Shown: one piece after another, positions 1 through 6,396 of the stretch
Position numbering within the stretch: position 1 is the first letter of the stretch
Layout: every line of letters begins with the position of its first letter
Translations under genes and position numbers: made by a program
From: Methanosarcinales archaeon
GTDB taxonomy: Archaea > Nanobdellota > Nanobdellia > Woesearchaeales > CG1-02-33-12
Length of the DNA: 9,205 nucleotides
Direction: 5' to 3'
Assembly: GCA_017610505.1 (NCBI GenBank)
Contig: JAFCBX010000050.1
Span: 1 to 9,205 of the forward strand
The notes under the pieces: model-generated
Told to the model about the DNA's origin: nothing
The model's database searches: none
What the model saw: only the letters and a program-made list of their open reading frames with translations

Positions 1-615
1 CTCTGCTCTGCTTTGTTTCAGATGCTCTAGCTTAATAAACAAAACATAAAGCAAAAAAGCCATGATTAACAAAAACGCAGATGCATGCATTAATGCAATT
101 ATTATAATAGAAACAATAAAATAATTAATATATTTTTCATCTTTGTTAATTTTTATAAGGGAGTATATTAAAAAAAACATGAGCGGGATAACCAATGAAA
201 ATACAGAAACATTGTTTACTGTTTCAGCAAAAAATATTGGAATAAAGCCAGAGATAAATGATGAAAATAATGCTGCACCCTTGCTCTTTGTTATTTCTTT
301 TGCAATAAAATATACAATAAAAATAAGGGATGAAGCAAATATGTTTGGCAATAGCTTGCAAACAAGGTTTAAGGGCATGAAAAGGTTGAAAAAAGCCAGA
401 ATATACTGAAAAAATGGCTGGAAAAGGAAATTTCTTCCAGAATAGCTTAAATCATCCTTAAATAAAGGCAATCCTGTTTGTCTTATGTGCTCTACCTGCC
501 TTATGTTGAAATAAGCATCCTCACTAAAGTAGGGTGTCTGAAACGCAAAATAAATCCTTATGCCCAGCACGAGACCGAATATCAGGGCCAGCCATATATA
601 CTCCTTTTTAAGCAT
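1..615 (-). CDS. Multi-span membrane protein, GT-C glycosyltransferase-like (partial, C-terminus beyond window)
   Basis: The minus strand is open from the ATG at 615 to the window edge, giving 205 codons without a stop. The protein starts MLKKEYIWLALIFGLVLGIR and has about five to six hydrophobic segments (roughly residues 7-25, 64-80, 92-106, 115-130, 137-152 and 163-195). After the first segment comes an acidic loop, SEDAYFNIRQVEHI (E32, D33), then LFKDDLSYSGR. This order resembles the first extracytoplasmic loop of GT-C enzymes such as AglB/STT3, where an acidic motif just before an aromatic-x-x-R helix binds metal and the lipid-linked sugar donor. By family analogy it would move sugars from a polyprenyl carrier at the membrane. 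It lies 39 bp downstream of the SLT-domain gene but has its own TATA box. The GT-C assignment rests on one loop and the topology; another polytopic membrane family is possible. Confidence 0.6.
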   Translation of the reverse strand, partial: MLKKEYIWLALIFGLVLGIRIYFAFQTPYFSEDAYFNIRQVEHIRQTGLPLFKDDLSYSGRNFLFQPFFQYILAFFNLFMPLNLVCKLLPNIFASSLIFIVYFIAKEITKSKGAALFSSFISGFIPIFFAETVNNVSVFSLVIPLMFFLIYSLIKINKDEKYINYFIVSIIIIALMHASAFLLIMAFLLYVLFIKLEHLKQSRAE

Positions 616-636
616 AGGGTGAGAATGAGTTTATCT

Positions 637-647
637 TATTTATATCT
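637..647 (-). promoter_or_regulatory. TATA box for the GT-C-like membrane protein gene
   Basis: The minus strand reads AGATATAAATA, centred 27 bp upstream of the ATG at 615. Archaeal transcription starts about 25-27 bp downstream of the TATA centre, so the transcript should begin at or next to the A of the start codon (leaderless). No Shine-Dalgarno sequence is visible before the ATG, which agrees. Confidence 0.6.
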
Positions 648-654
648 TAGGGTT

Positions 655-2325
655 TTATACTAAAGCATGGCCAATATCTGTGCATATTGTCTCTATATAA
701 TCTATTACCTCTTCAGCCTTATCAGAACTAATAAATTTCAGTCCTCCTTCTTTGCTTCTAAGAAATGCCTTATAATCTTCCCAGCTGGTTTTTCCTGTTT
801 TTTCAAACGCATAGAGCATATCCTTTGTTACAGTAGGCCCTGCATTGTAACCTGTAAGCTGATATTCAAGTTTTCCAAATGCATATTTAATTTCCTGCAG
901 CTCAAAGTAATATGCTGAAACTTTTGCATTAATTTCTATATCTTTCTTTAACACTTCTGTCAGATAATCATCATTATCCCGATATGCTACATATTCAGAA
1001 AAAGCTTCAGGATACCAGTCTATAACATCCTTGAAAGCTGGTGCCTTAAGCTGCCCAATTCCAATAAATCCCCACTCATTTACAACATGTGGGCCCCATT
1101 TTGATCCTTCACCCCATTCTCTCCAGTTTGCTTCTTTTTCCCATAGAGCAAGGTAAAGTGCAACTTTTTTATAATCAATTGCATATCTTTCAGCTAATTC
1201 AAGTAGAGTTATATATTCATTATCCTTTACTTCAACTGTTATTTCTTTTGATTCTTCTATTATCATAAGTACATCTTCTTTTTCTCCATCCCGCCATGAT
1301 GATATTTTTTTTTGCAGCTCTTCTATTTTTTCTTGAAAATATTCTGGTATTGTAAGGATGCCTATTTCTACATTGGATTTATCAACTGTTCGTATTGTTA
1401 TTCTTTGGCTTGATTCCTTTGACCTGTCTATGCTAAACTTAATATCACCATCATTATAATTAATAATGGTATTCTTGTCAAAATCTATATTTGCAATCCT
1501 TGATAAGCTATCCCTTCTAAGCCTTGCTTTTCCATCTTCAAATTTTATCTGGTATATTCTCTCTTCATCATAATATTTTGTTATAATTGCATTTCCATCA
1601 ATCTTTAGTTTATCCCATTCTTCGCCGCTTACACCTATGCCCATATCCTGGTATGAAATGCAGTTTTTTTCAATGCAGTCCTCGCTCTTGTGAAATGAGC
1701 CAATATTTACAATAAGCTCTTTATTACCTAGGTTCCTAAACTCAAATTTTTCTTTGTCTTCTGTCTGCAGCTCAAGGAGGCTGTTTTTTCCAGAAAGGAT
1801 TATTTTAGCAGGGCTTAGTGTGTAGTCAACAGAAACCTTCCCCTTAACCTCAACTATGTCTTTTTCAATCTTGATTTCTGTTTCATCAATCATTGCCTGG
1901 ATTTTAGTTCCTTCCATTTCAATAACTGAGTTTTTGCTGACTATTATTTTTCCATCTTTAAACTCAATATATCCATCTTTTGGAACAGTAATGTGCTGGC
2001 CATTTAAATCAAAACTGCTGTCATCAGAAAAAAATAATTTTCCTTTTGTAGGAATTCCTTCTTTTATAATAACTTTTCCAGATTTGATGTTTGGGATAAT
2101 CCCGTTAGCAAACTCAAGGGTATCAATATTTTCTGTTTCCTCAATAGTAAGTTCACCACTTATACCATGGAGATCAATGTTTCCATCAATAATCTTTACT
2201 GTATTTTCTTCTTCAGACGAGGTTAAATCCTGGGCAGATATTAAAGGCATAATAAATATTAGAACTATAGTTAAAACAATAAGAAATTCAATTAAATTGT
2301 TTTTATTAGTTTCTTTCTTTTTCAT
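655..2325 (-). CDS. Secreted protein with beta-rich stalk and C-terminal SLT (lytic transglycosylase/lysozyme-like) domain
   Basis: Encodes 556 residues from the ATG at 2325. A TTG at 2346 would add seven residues, but it lies beside the TATA box and so is probably not transcribed. Residues 1-31 form a signal peptide: MKKKETNKNN, a hydrophobic core LIEFLIVLTIVLIFIMPL, then ISA|QD as a likely cleavage site. Residues about 35-330 are short alternating beta-type segments (KIIDGNIDLHG, GYIEFKDGKIIV) suggesting a beta-solenoid-like stalk, with a possible disulfide in EDCIEKNCIS. A short Glu/Lys-rich helix follows. The C-terminal ~170 residues carry SLT hallmarks: AERYAIDYKKV as the lead helix, WEKEANW with E398 as likely catalytic acid (equivalent of the ES motif), GIGQL at 422-426 (GLMQ motif) and LTGYNAGP at 490-497 (AYNAGP motif). 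SLT enzymes cleave the MurNAc-GlcNAc bond of peptidoglycan. No Cys/His hydrolase domain is present. The fold assignment is strong; the substrate in an archaeon is unknown. Confidence 0.85.
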   Translation of the reverse strand: MKKKETNKNNLIEFLIVLTIVLIFIMPLISAQDLTSSEEENTVKIIDGNIDLHGISGELTIEETENIDTLEFANGIIPNIKSGKVIIKEGIPTKGKLFFSDDSSFDLNGQHITVPKDGYIEFKDGKIIVSKNSVIEMEGTKIQAMIDETEIKIEKDIVEVKGKVSVDYTLSPAKIILSGKNSLLELQTEDKEKFEFRNLGNKELIVNIGSFHKSEDCIEKNCISYQDMGIGVSGEEWDKLKIDGNAIITKYYDEERIYQIKFEDGKARLRRDSLSRIANIDFDKNTIINYNDGDIKFSIDRSKESSQRITIRTVDKSNVEIGILTIPEYFQEKIEELQKKISSWRDGEKEDVLMIIEESKEITVEVKDNEYITLLELAERYAIDYKKVALYLALWEKEANWREWGEGSKWGPHVVNEWGFIGIGQLKAPAFKDVIDWYPEAFSEYVAYRDNDDYLTEVLKKDIEINAKVSAYYFELQEIKYAFGKLEYQLTGYNAGPTVTKDMLYAFEKTGKTSWEDYKAFLRSKEGGLKFISSDKAEEVIDYIETICTDIGHALV

Positions 2326-2346
2326 ATTATATTTGTAAGAGAACAA

Positions 2347-2356
2347 TTATTTAAAG
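2347..2356 (-). promoter_or_regulatory. TATA box for the SLT-domain gene
   Basis: The minus strand reads CTTTAAATAA, centred about 26.5 bp upstream of the ATG at 2325 and only a few bases from the alternative TTG at 2346. The spacing predicts a leaderless transcript starting at the ATG, which is why that start was chosen. The core TTTAAATAA is identical to the box of the methyltransferase gene. The box lies in the 61-bp gap after the NlpC/P60-like gene, so the SLT gene can be transcribed independently of the upstream operon. Confidence 0.6.
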
Positions 2357-2386
2357 TTTTTGAATATGATTTATAATAATCTGTTT

Positions 2387-4444
2387 TTATACAGGCTGCC
2401 ATATAATAATTGGTGCTTTATCATCACAAAGAGATTGAACACGGAAGGTAATTGGGGATGTACTAGTTGATTGTTGTGCAACTTTAGCTTGACATGCTTC
2501 TTTGTCTGTCCATTCAACAAATATTATATTATGACCTGGATATTCCACAATATCTCCAGGAAGAGGATAGTCTCTCTGTTCATCAGTAGGGGCATTGATA
2601 GAGACTTTCCTATTATCTCCCTCCAGTAGGTTAACAAAAACTGTTTGCCACCCTGCTCCTGCTTCTTCATAAGTTTTTGCACATGCATCCCAACAATGCT
2701 GAGCATTTTTTCCTTCTTCTGCCCTATTGTAAGCTGTTTCCAAAACTGCTTTTGCTTTTTCAGTATTTTCAGTTAACTCCAAAGAAACTTGGGTTAAATC
2801 TTCTGTTGGTTCAAGCGTTTCATCAAGCTCTTCTTTTGGTTCTATAGATACCTTTTCTTCTTTTGGTTGGTCAGAAACATCATCAGGTATATCTATATCT
2901 TTTATATCTTCTAATTTTTTTGTAAGGTATATACCAATGTTATCTGAATAAATATTTACTTCTAAATGTTCAGGAGTTTCTTCACCTGGTTTTTTTTCTT
3001 CCTCTATTGGAGACACATCTTCAATTTGAGCAGGCTCTGCTGAGTCTTCTATTGCACCTGCTCCCCCTCCACCTCCCCCTTCTGAACTAGTTGGTTGTGT
3101 AAATGGAAAAGAAATTGTAGTTTGAGGTTTTTCTTCTTCAATTGGTTTTTCAACAGGTGTATCTTGGGGTTCAGTGCTTTCAATTATATCACCTATCTCA
3201 CCACTTTCTGTTCCAAGTGCTCCTCCAACATCAGATTCTCCTGATTTAAAAAAAGATTTAATAGCATTTTTTATTATATCCCAAGTGCTAATCTTAACTA
3301 TTTTATCCTCATCACATCTTGCAGTTACTTCATTTCCTTCTTCAATAGCTGTTGTGATTTCAATTCCCTTAGCTTGAGTTGCATCAATCTGGGTTTGTGT
3401 TTCTTCCTTAATATCACCAAAAAAGTATATTATCTTATCCTCATCATCTACTATCTTATCCTCATCGCAATTCATATAAATATTTTTTTGGTATTCAGTC
3501 TCTCCAGGTGCTTGTGGTTCATCTTCTTCATGCAATATTTCTATTGTTTGTATAACTATCTTATCATCATATTCTTCAAAAATCATAAGTTTGGCCTCAT
3601 TTTCAGTGCTTGGTAACAGCGTAACTTTTAAATCCTCAACCTCTCCATTAACAGAAAGGGTTCCCTTAATTGCAGTTATATGTGTTCCTTCAATATAAGA
3701 TGAGCTATCTCCAAGTGGATCAACATTTATTTCAACATCTGTGTCTGCCTTTATTTCTGAATTTTCCTTTCCGCTTATCTCTATATTAATGCCTGCGGTA
3801 GCCTTAATACCAATAGTTCCTTCTCCAAATTCATCTATCTGTACATTAGTTTCTTCAGATTCTCCTTCTTCTGGTGTTGATGGGGAAAACCAAAGTCCCT
3901 TGCCTTCTCCAGAAGAATACAAAACCTCATTAAGATTCTCGTTTGATTCATCAATCTTGCTGAAAACTATCTCAGTTATCTCGCCGTCTTTTATAATAAT
4001 CTTCTCTATGTCTTCTGCCCTTGAAACATCAAGGACTTTGCCGCTTTTTGATGTAAGTGTCTTAAATGGATTTAGGTCACCGTCAAGACCACCCTTCAGC
4101 TCAAAAGTGCTTGCTGTAGCTCCCCCTATATTGCCATCATGCGTTTCTGTATTAAGGGGTATCTTAACATCGCCGACTTCAACGACTCCTAAATTATTTT
4201 TCTTTTCAATTTCTTCTATTGCTTCTAAATCTTCAGAGGTCTTTTCTTCCTTATCAATAAGGTCAAGATAACCTTTAGGAAATTCCGCTGGTTTTGTTAT
4301 TTCTGCAGGGGAGGTTTCATCACTGGAACCTCCAAAGCCTGCGCCTTCCTCAAGAGCTGAGTTTACTTTTGGCACAGCAAGGAGTAAAGAAAAAATAAAC
4401 AACAAAATAATTAAACTCATTAAATTATTTTTATTCATTTTCAT
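2387..4444 (-). CDS. Secreted acidic multidomain protein with C-terminal NlpC/P60- or CHAP-like Cys/His domain
   Basis: Encodes 685 residues from the ATG at 4444; the ATG at 4438 is equally possible. The frame is open to 4504, but starts above 4444 would add an unlikely tail before the signal peptide. The signal peptide is MKMNKNNLMSLIILLFIFSL with a likely cut after VNSA. Residues about 30-320 are acidic and beta-strand rich. Next come DEDKI(V/I) repeats and a Pro/Glu/Thr/Ser-rich linker with a six-glycine run near residue 455. The last ~110 residues look catalytic: HCWDACAKTYEEAG matches the spacing of the NlpC/P60 motif DCSGxxxxxxxxAG, placing the nucleophile at C584, and LPGDIVEYPGHNIIFVEW matches GDLVxF...GHVGIYxG, placing the histidine at H638. 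Such papain-like enzymes cut peptides or amides in bacterial cell walls. The third polar catalytic residue is not obvious. The gene overlaps the upstream gene by 14 bp, implying coupled translation. The family call rests on motif spacing. Confidence 0.65.
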   Translation of the reverse strand: MKMNKNNLMSLIILLFIFSLLLAVPKVNSALEEGAGFGGSSDETSPAEITKPAEFPKGYLDLIDKEEKTSEDLEAIEEIEKKNNLGVVEVGDVKIPLNTETHDGNIGGATASTFELKGGLDGDLNPFKTLTSKSGKVLDVSRAEDIEKIIIKDGEITEIVFSKIDESNENLNEVLYSSGEGKGLWFSPSTPEEGESEETNVQIDEFGEGTIGIKATAGINIEISGKENSEIKADTDVEINVDPLGDSSSYIEGTHITAIKGTLSVNGEVEDLKVTLLPSTENEAKLMIFEEYDDKIVIQTIEILHEEDEPQAPGETEYQKNIYMNCDEDKIVDDEDKIIYFFGDIKEETQTQIDATQAKGIEITTAIEEGNEVTARCDEDKIVKISTWDIIKNAIKSFFKSGESDVGGALGTESGEIGDIIESTEPQDTPVEKPIEEEKPQTTISFPFTQPTSSEGGGGGGAGAIEDSAEPAQIEDVSPIEEEKKPGEETPEHLEVNIYSDNIGIYLTKKLEDIKDIDIPDDVSDQPKEEKVSIEPKEELDETLEPTEDLTQVSLELTENTEKAKAVLETAYNRAEEGKNAQHCWDACAKTYEEAGAGWQTVFVNLLEGDNRKVSINAPTDEQRDYPLPGDIVEYPGHNIIFVEWTDKEACQAKVAQQSTSTSPITFRVQSLCDDKAPIIIWQPV
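3431..3466 (-). repeat. Short tandem repeat encoding DEDKI(V/I) within the Cys/His-domain protein
   Basis: The 15-base plus-strand unit TATCTTATCCTCATC occurs at 3431-3445 and again at 3452-3466, a 21-base period. A related copy (ATTTTATCCTCATC) lies near 3299-3312. On the coding strand these give CDEDKIVDDEDKI and, about 50 residues later, CDEDKIV. The acidic segments, two of them preceded by Cys, may mark duplicated strands or turns. This part of the protein has no recognised fold. Confidence 0.6.
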
Positions 4445-5204
4445 TAGACAGTTCTTCACTTTCCTTAAAGCCATTTGCAAATAAGAACATAAACTGAGTA
4501 CCATACTCTATTATAGATTGGTTATCCAACACAGAGTATATTAATGTATTCTCATCATAAGGGTAGATTTTGAAATTAAGGTCTTGGTTAACCAAAGAGG
4601 TCATGTCTACCCAATCAGGGTCTTCAACCTCCTTCTTAACTATATTTTGTGTTATATCATATATATGCCCAAGCCTTACTGGAAAACTTTTGTAAAATTT
4701 GCTTATCTCTGCTTTTGATTCTCCTTGCATAACAGTTATAGGATAATCAATATTGAACTCAACATTATTCTCATTTATTTTTGTTTCTGTATTAATCTCG
4801 CCAAATTCAAACTCAAAACCCATATCACTAAAAGCGTCAAGGTTTTCAACACATTCAGGCAGTGCCCTGTTTACATATGAAGAAAGCTCTTGTTCCATTT
4901 CCTCAATTGTTGGTGAAGTATCTTCCCCTTTATAATACCAGTAAGCTATCTTTGCATAAGCAGACTGGAAATAAAGTTTTGGCGGAGCTGTATAGCCACC
5001 TTGTACACCAAGGAGGTATAATGCATTAGATGAAGATGATTTGGCACACAAATCAACATAATATTTTATAGGGTTTAGCTCATCTGAGGAGATGACGCCT
5101 ATTTTTTCAATGCGATAGCTTTTGGTAAATAAAATAATCAAAAAGAATAGCAGGAAGATTAATCCAAGGATAATAAATACTGTTATCTGTCCTCTTTTTT
5201 TCAT
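4431..5204 (-). CDS. Exported or membrane-anchored protein with pilin-like N-terminus (257 aa), function unknown
   Basis: The N-terminus MKKRGQITVFIILGLIFLLF is a basic stretch, then G5-Q6, then a hydrophobic helix (about residues 8-27). This resembles archaeal class III (prepilin-type) signal peptides, which are cut between G and Q by a prepilin peptidase, although the usual glutamate five residues after the cut is absent. A simple N-terminal anchor is the alternative. The rest is predicted outside the cell. It includes YYVDLCAK (C53), ALYLLGVQGGYTAPP and ALPECVEN (C118), so C53 and C118 could form a disulfide. From memory, similar proteins with a Cys followed by 'LGxQGGY' are common in Woesearchaeota-like genomes and remain uncharacterised. 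It is the first gene of an operon: its stop lies inside the start region of the NlpC/P60-like gene. That arrangement suggests the two exported products act together. Confidence 0.75.
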   Translation of the reverse strand: MKKRGQITVFIILGLIFLLFFLIILFTKSYRIEKIGVISSDELNPIKYYVDLCAKSSSSNALYLLGVQGGYTAPPKLYFQSAYAKIAYWYYKGEDTSPTIEEMEQELSSYVNRALPECVENLDAFSDMGFEFEFGEINTETKINENNVEFNIDYPITVMQGESKAEISKFYKSFPVRLGHIYDITQNIVKKEVEDPDWVDMTSLVNQDLNFKIYPYDENTLIYSVLDNQSIIEYGTQFMFLFANGFKESEELSNENE

Positions 5205-5225
5205 GTTTTAATTTATGGATAAGAG

Positions 5226-5236
5226 ATATATAAAAC
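5226..5236 (-). promoter_or_regulatory. TATA box for the exported-protein / NlpC-like operon
   Basis: The minus strand reads GTTTTATATAT. The TTTATATA core is centred about 26.5 bp upstream of the ATG at 5204, predicting a leaderless transcript covering 5204 to 2387. No second promoter was seen before the downstream gene. Confidence 0.65.
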
Positions 5237-5248
5237 TTTTGATTTATC

Positions 5249-5312
5249 AAAAATTGTCAGAATACTGCACACTTCAATTTGCAGATAAATGACAATATCT
5301 TTGACAATTTTT
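5249..5312. repeat. 11-bp perfect inverted repeat in the spacer before the exported-protein operon
   Basis: AAAAATTGTCA at 5249-5259 is the exact reverse complement of TGACAATTTTT at 5302-5312, with 42 bases between the arms. It lies between the end of the methyltransferase gene and the TATA box of the operon. On the minus strand the distal arm ends in five T residues, so it could help end the methyltransferase transcript. It could instead be a binding site for a regulator of the operon. Confidence 0.5.
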
Positions 5313-5314
5313 TC

Positions 5315-5344
5315 AAATACTGTGAACTTTAGTCCGCAGTATTT
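5315..5344 (-). terminator. Hairpin overlapping the end of the methyltransferase gene
   Basis: AAATACTG at 5315-5322 pairs perfectly with CAGTATTT at 5337-5344, an 8-bp stem with a 14-base loop that overlaps the stop codon at 5343-5345. No strong T tract follows directly on the minus strand, so a role in termination or mRNA 3'-end protection is only plausible. The left arm plus downstream bases also resembles 5261-5284 as an imperfect direct repeat (AATACTG...ACTT...GCAG) offset by 55 bp. Confidence 0.35.
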
Positions 5345-6363
5345 ATTTTATAAAAACAATTATTTCCAGTTTCTGCTGCCCCTGCCAAACAATTCTTTCA
5401 TCTGTTATTTTAAAACCGTTCTTTTCTGCACTTTCTTTTAGCAAATCTATTGACCTTGATATCAAAACAATTTTTCCTTTTTCTGAAAGAATATATTTTG
5501 CAGCATAAAAGAATTCATCATAGGTTTTCTTTGTTCTTTTTAAGTCATATTTTGAAAACATTGGCTTTGTAACAATTAAATCAATCTCATTCTTATCAAA
5601 CCTTGTGTCAAGCCATTCAAGGTCTGCTCTCGAGAATTCTATATCCTTGTTGATTGCGGCTATCAACTGCTCAAAATTCTGTTTTTCAAATGGCTTTAGT
5701 TTAAGAAAAGCAAAATCATCCTTTCTGTAATAATTTAAAGTCCCCTTATTATAAAGAGCTGCCTCTATTGGGATTATTCCAGAGCTGCAGAATGGATCAA
5801 GAAGCTTTTTCTCTTTTTTATAACCTGCAATTCTCAGGAGTGAGTAAGCTATTGTTCCCTTTATGTCAGATGCACTGCTGAAAACCTTGTAATCCCTTTT
5901 GCTTAAGTCAAATCCGCAGAAATCAATTCCCAAATAACATCTTTCATTAAAGATATAAACATAAAATATCAGATCAGGGTTTTCAAGGTCAACTTTTTGG
6001 TCATATCTTTTTTGTTTCTTTTTCTATGTCCTGGCTACTAAAGCTGTCATTAGTTAAGTGCTTGCATAAAACCTTAAAACTCTTATCCTTATCAAGCCAT
6101 TTGTCAAAGCTTATTTTTTTAATTCTTTTTTCTATGGTATTAAGGATTTCATTAAAATCAGCCTGAATTTTAAATTCATCAAACAAGCAGATAACCTTAA
6201 TTATTGACTGTGCCTTATAAGCCAAGGTACATAAATCAATTATTTTCTTTGGTTCAAACAAGACAACTGTTTCCTTAGTTTCAGCGCTAACTTTAATAAT
6301 TTCCTTAACCTCCAAAGCAGCTATATCTTCTATTCCTTTGTGTGTTATTGCAATTGCCTTCAT
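5343..6363 (-). pseudogene. THUMP-domain RNA methyltransferase (Trm-G10/Trm14-like), interrupted by a frameshift
   Basis: Frame 1 runs from the ATG at 6363 to a TGA at 6001-6003 (120 residues: MKAIAITHKGIEDIAALEVK ... DIEKETKKI), matching the start of a THUMP domain. The next frame continues without a stop as YDQKVDLENPDLIFYVYIF, the conserved THUMP 'VDLxNPD' segment, then a methyltransferase domain ending at 5343. Removing one base, for example from the six-T run at 6008-6013, gives a 339-residue protein of normal length. SAM motif I is present as LLDPFCSSGIIPIEA (D189 in the repaired protein). The catalytic motif, normally D/N-PP-Y/F, reads TKPM (265-268), and the usual acidic 'GxDi' segment after motif I is hard to find. 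Intact relatives make N2-methylguanosine in tRNA. The break could be a sequencing error, a true pseudogene, or a +1 recoding site (ATA TGA C). Confidence 0.75.
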
Positions 6364-6369
6364 AATAAT

Positions 6370-6375
6370 AAAAAA
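6370..6375 (-). terminator. Possible oligo-T terminator downstream of gyrA
   Basis: The minus strand has a T6 run within TTCTTTTTTATTATT, about 22 bases after the gyrA stop codon and before the ATG at 6363. Archaeal RNA polymerase can terminate at oligo-T tracts without a hairpin. In an AT-rich spacer this may be chance. Confidence 0.25.
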
Positions 6376-6384
6376 GAATTCAGT

Positions 6385-6394
6385 TTATTTAAAT
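6385..6394 (-). promoter_or_regulatory. TATA box for the THUMP methyltransferase gene
   Basis: The minus strand reads ATTTAAATAA, centred about 26.5 bp upstream of the ATG at 6363, predicting a leaderless transcript. It lies directly after the gyrA stop codon (6397-6399), so the gene has its own promoter despite the short 33-bp gap. Confidence 0.55.
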
Positions 6395-6396
6395 AT

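Noticed and set aside
143..409. Plus-strand open frame of 88 codons
   Set aside because: It lies wholly opposite the GT-C-like membrane protein gene, has no family features, and no TATA box at the proper spacing.
1856..2338. Plus-strand open frame of 160 codons, and the similar one at 3741-4271
   Set aside because: Both are antisense shadows of the exported-protein genes. Their Ser/Ile/Pro-rich translations reflect the reverse complement of acidic, Lys-rich coding sequence.
2326..2346. TTG start at 2346 adding seven residues to the SLT-domain protein
   Set aside because: It is next to the TATA box, about 20 bp upstream of the predicted transcription start, and the ATG at 2325 gives a standard signal peptide.
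4445..4504. Start at 4504 for the NlpC/P60-like protein
   Set aside because: It would add 20 residues before the signal peptide and a 74-bp overlap with the upstream gene; the ATG at 4444 or 4438 gives a normal signal peptide.
655..5204. Bacterial contamination or prophage origin for the SLT and NlpC/P60-like genes
   Set aside because: Their archaeal TATA spacing matches the flanking genes, composition is similar, and no phage or transposon gene is present. Older horizontal transfer of the domains is still possible.
5343..5933. Separate 196-residue methyltransferase gene starting at a TTG at 5933
   Set aside because: The frame continues upstream through conserved THUMP sequence (VDLENPDLIFYV), so this is the second half of a frameshifted gene.
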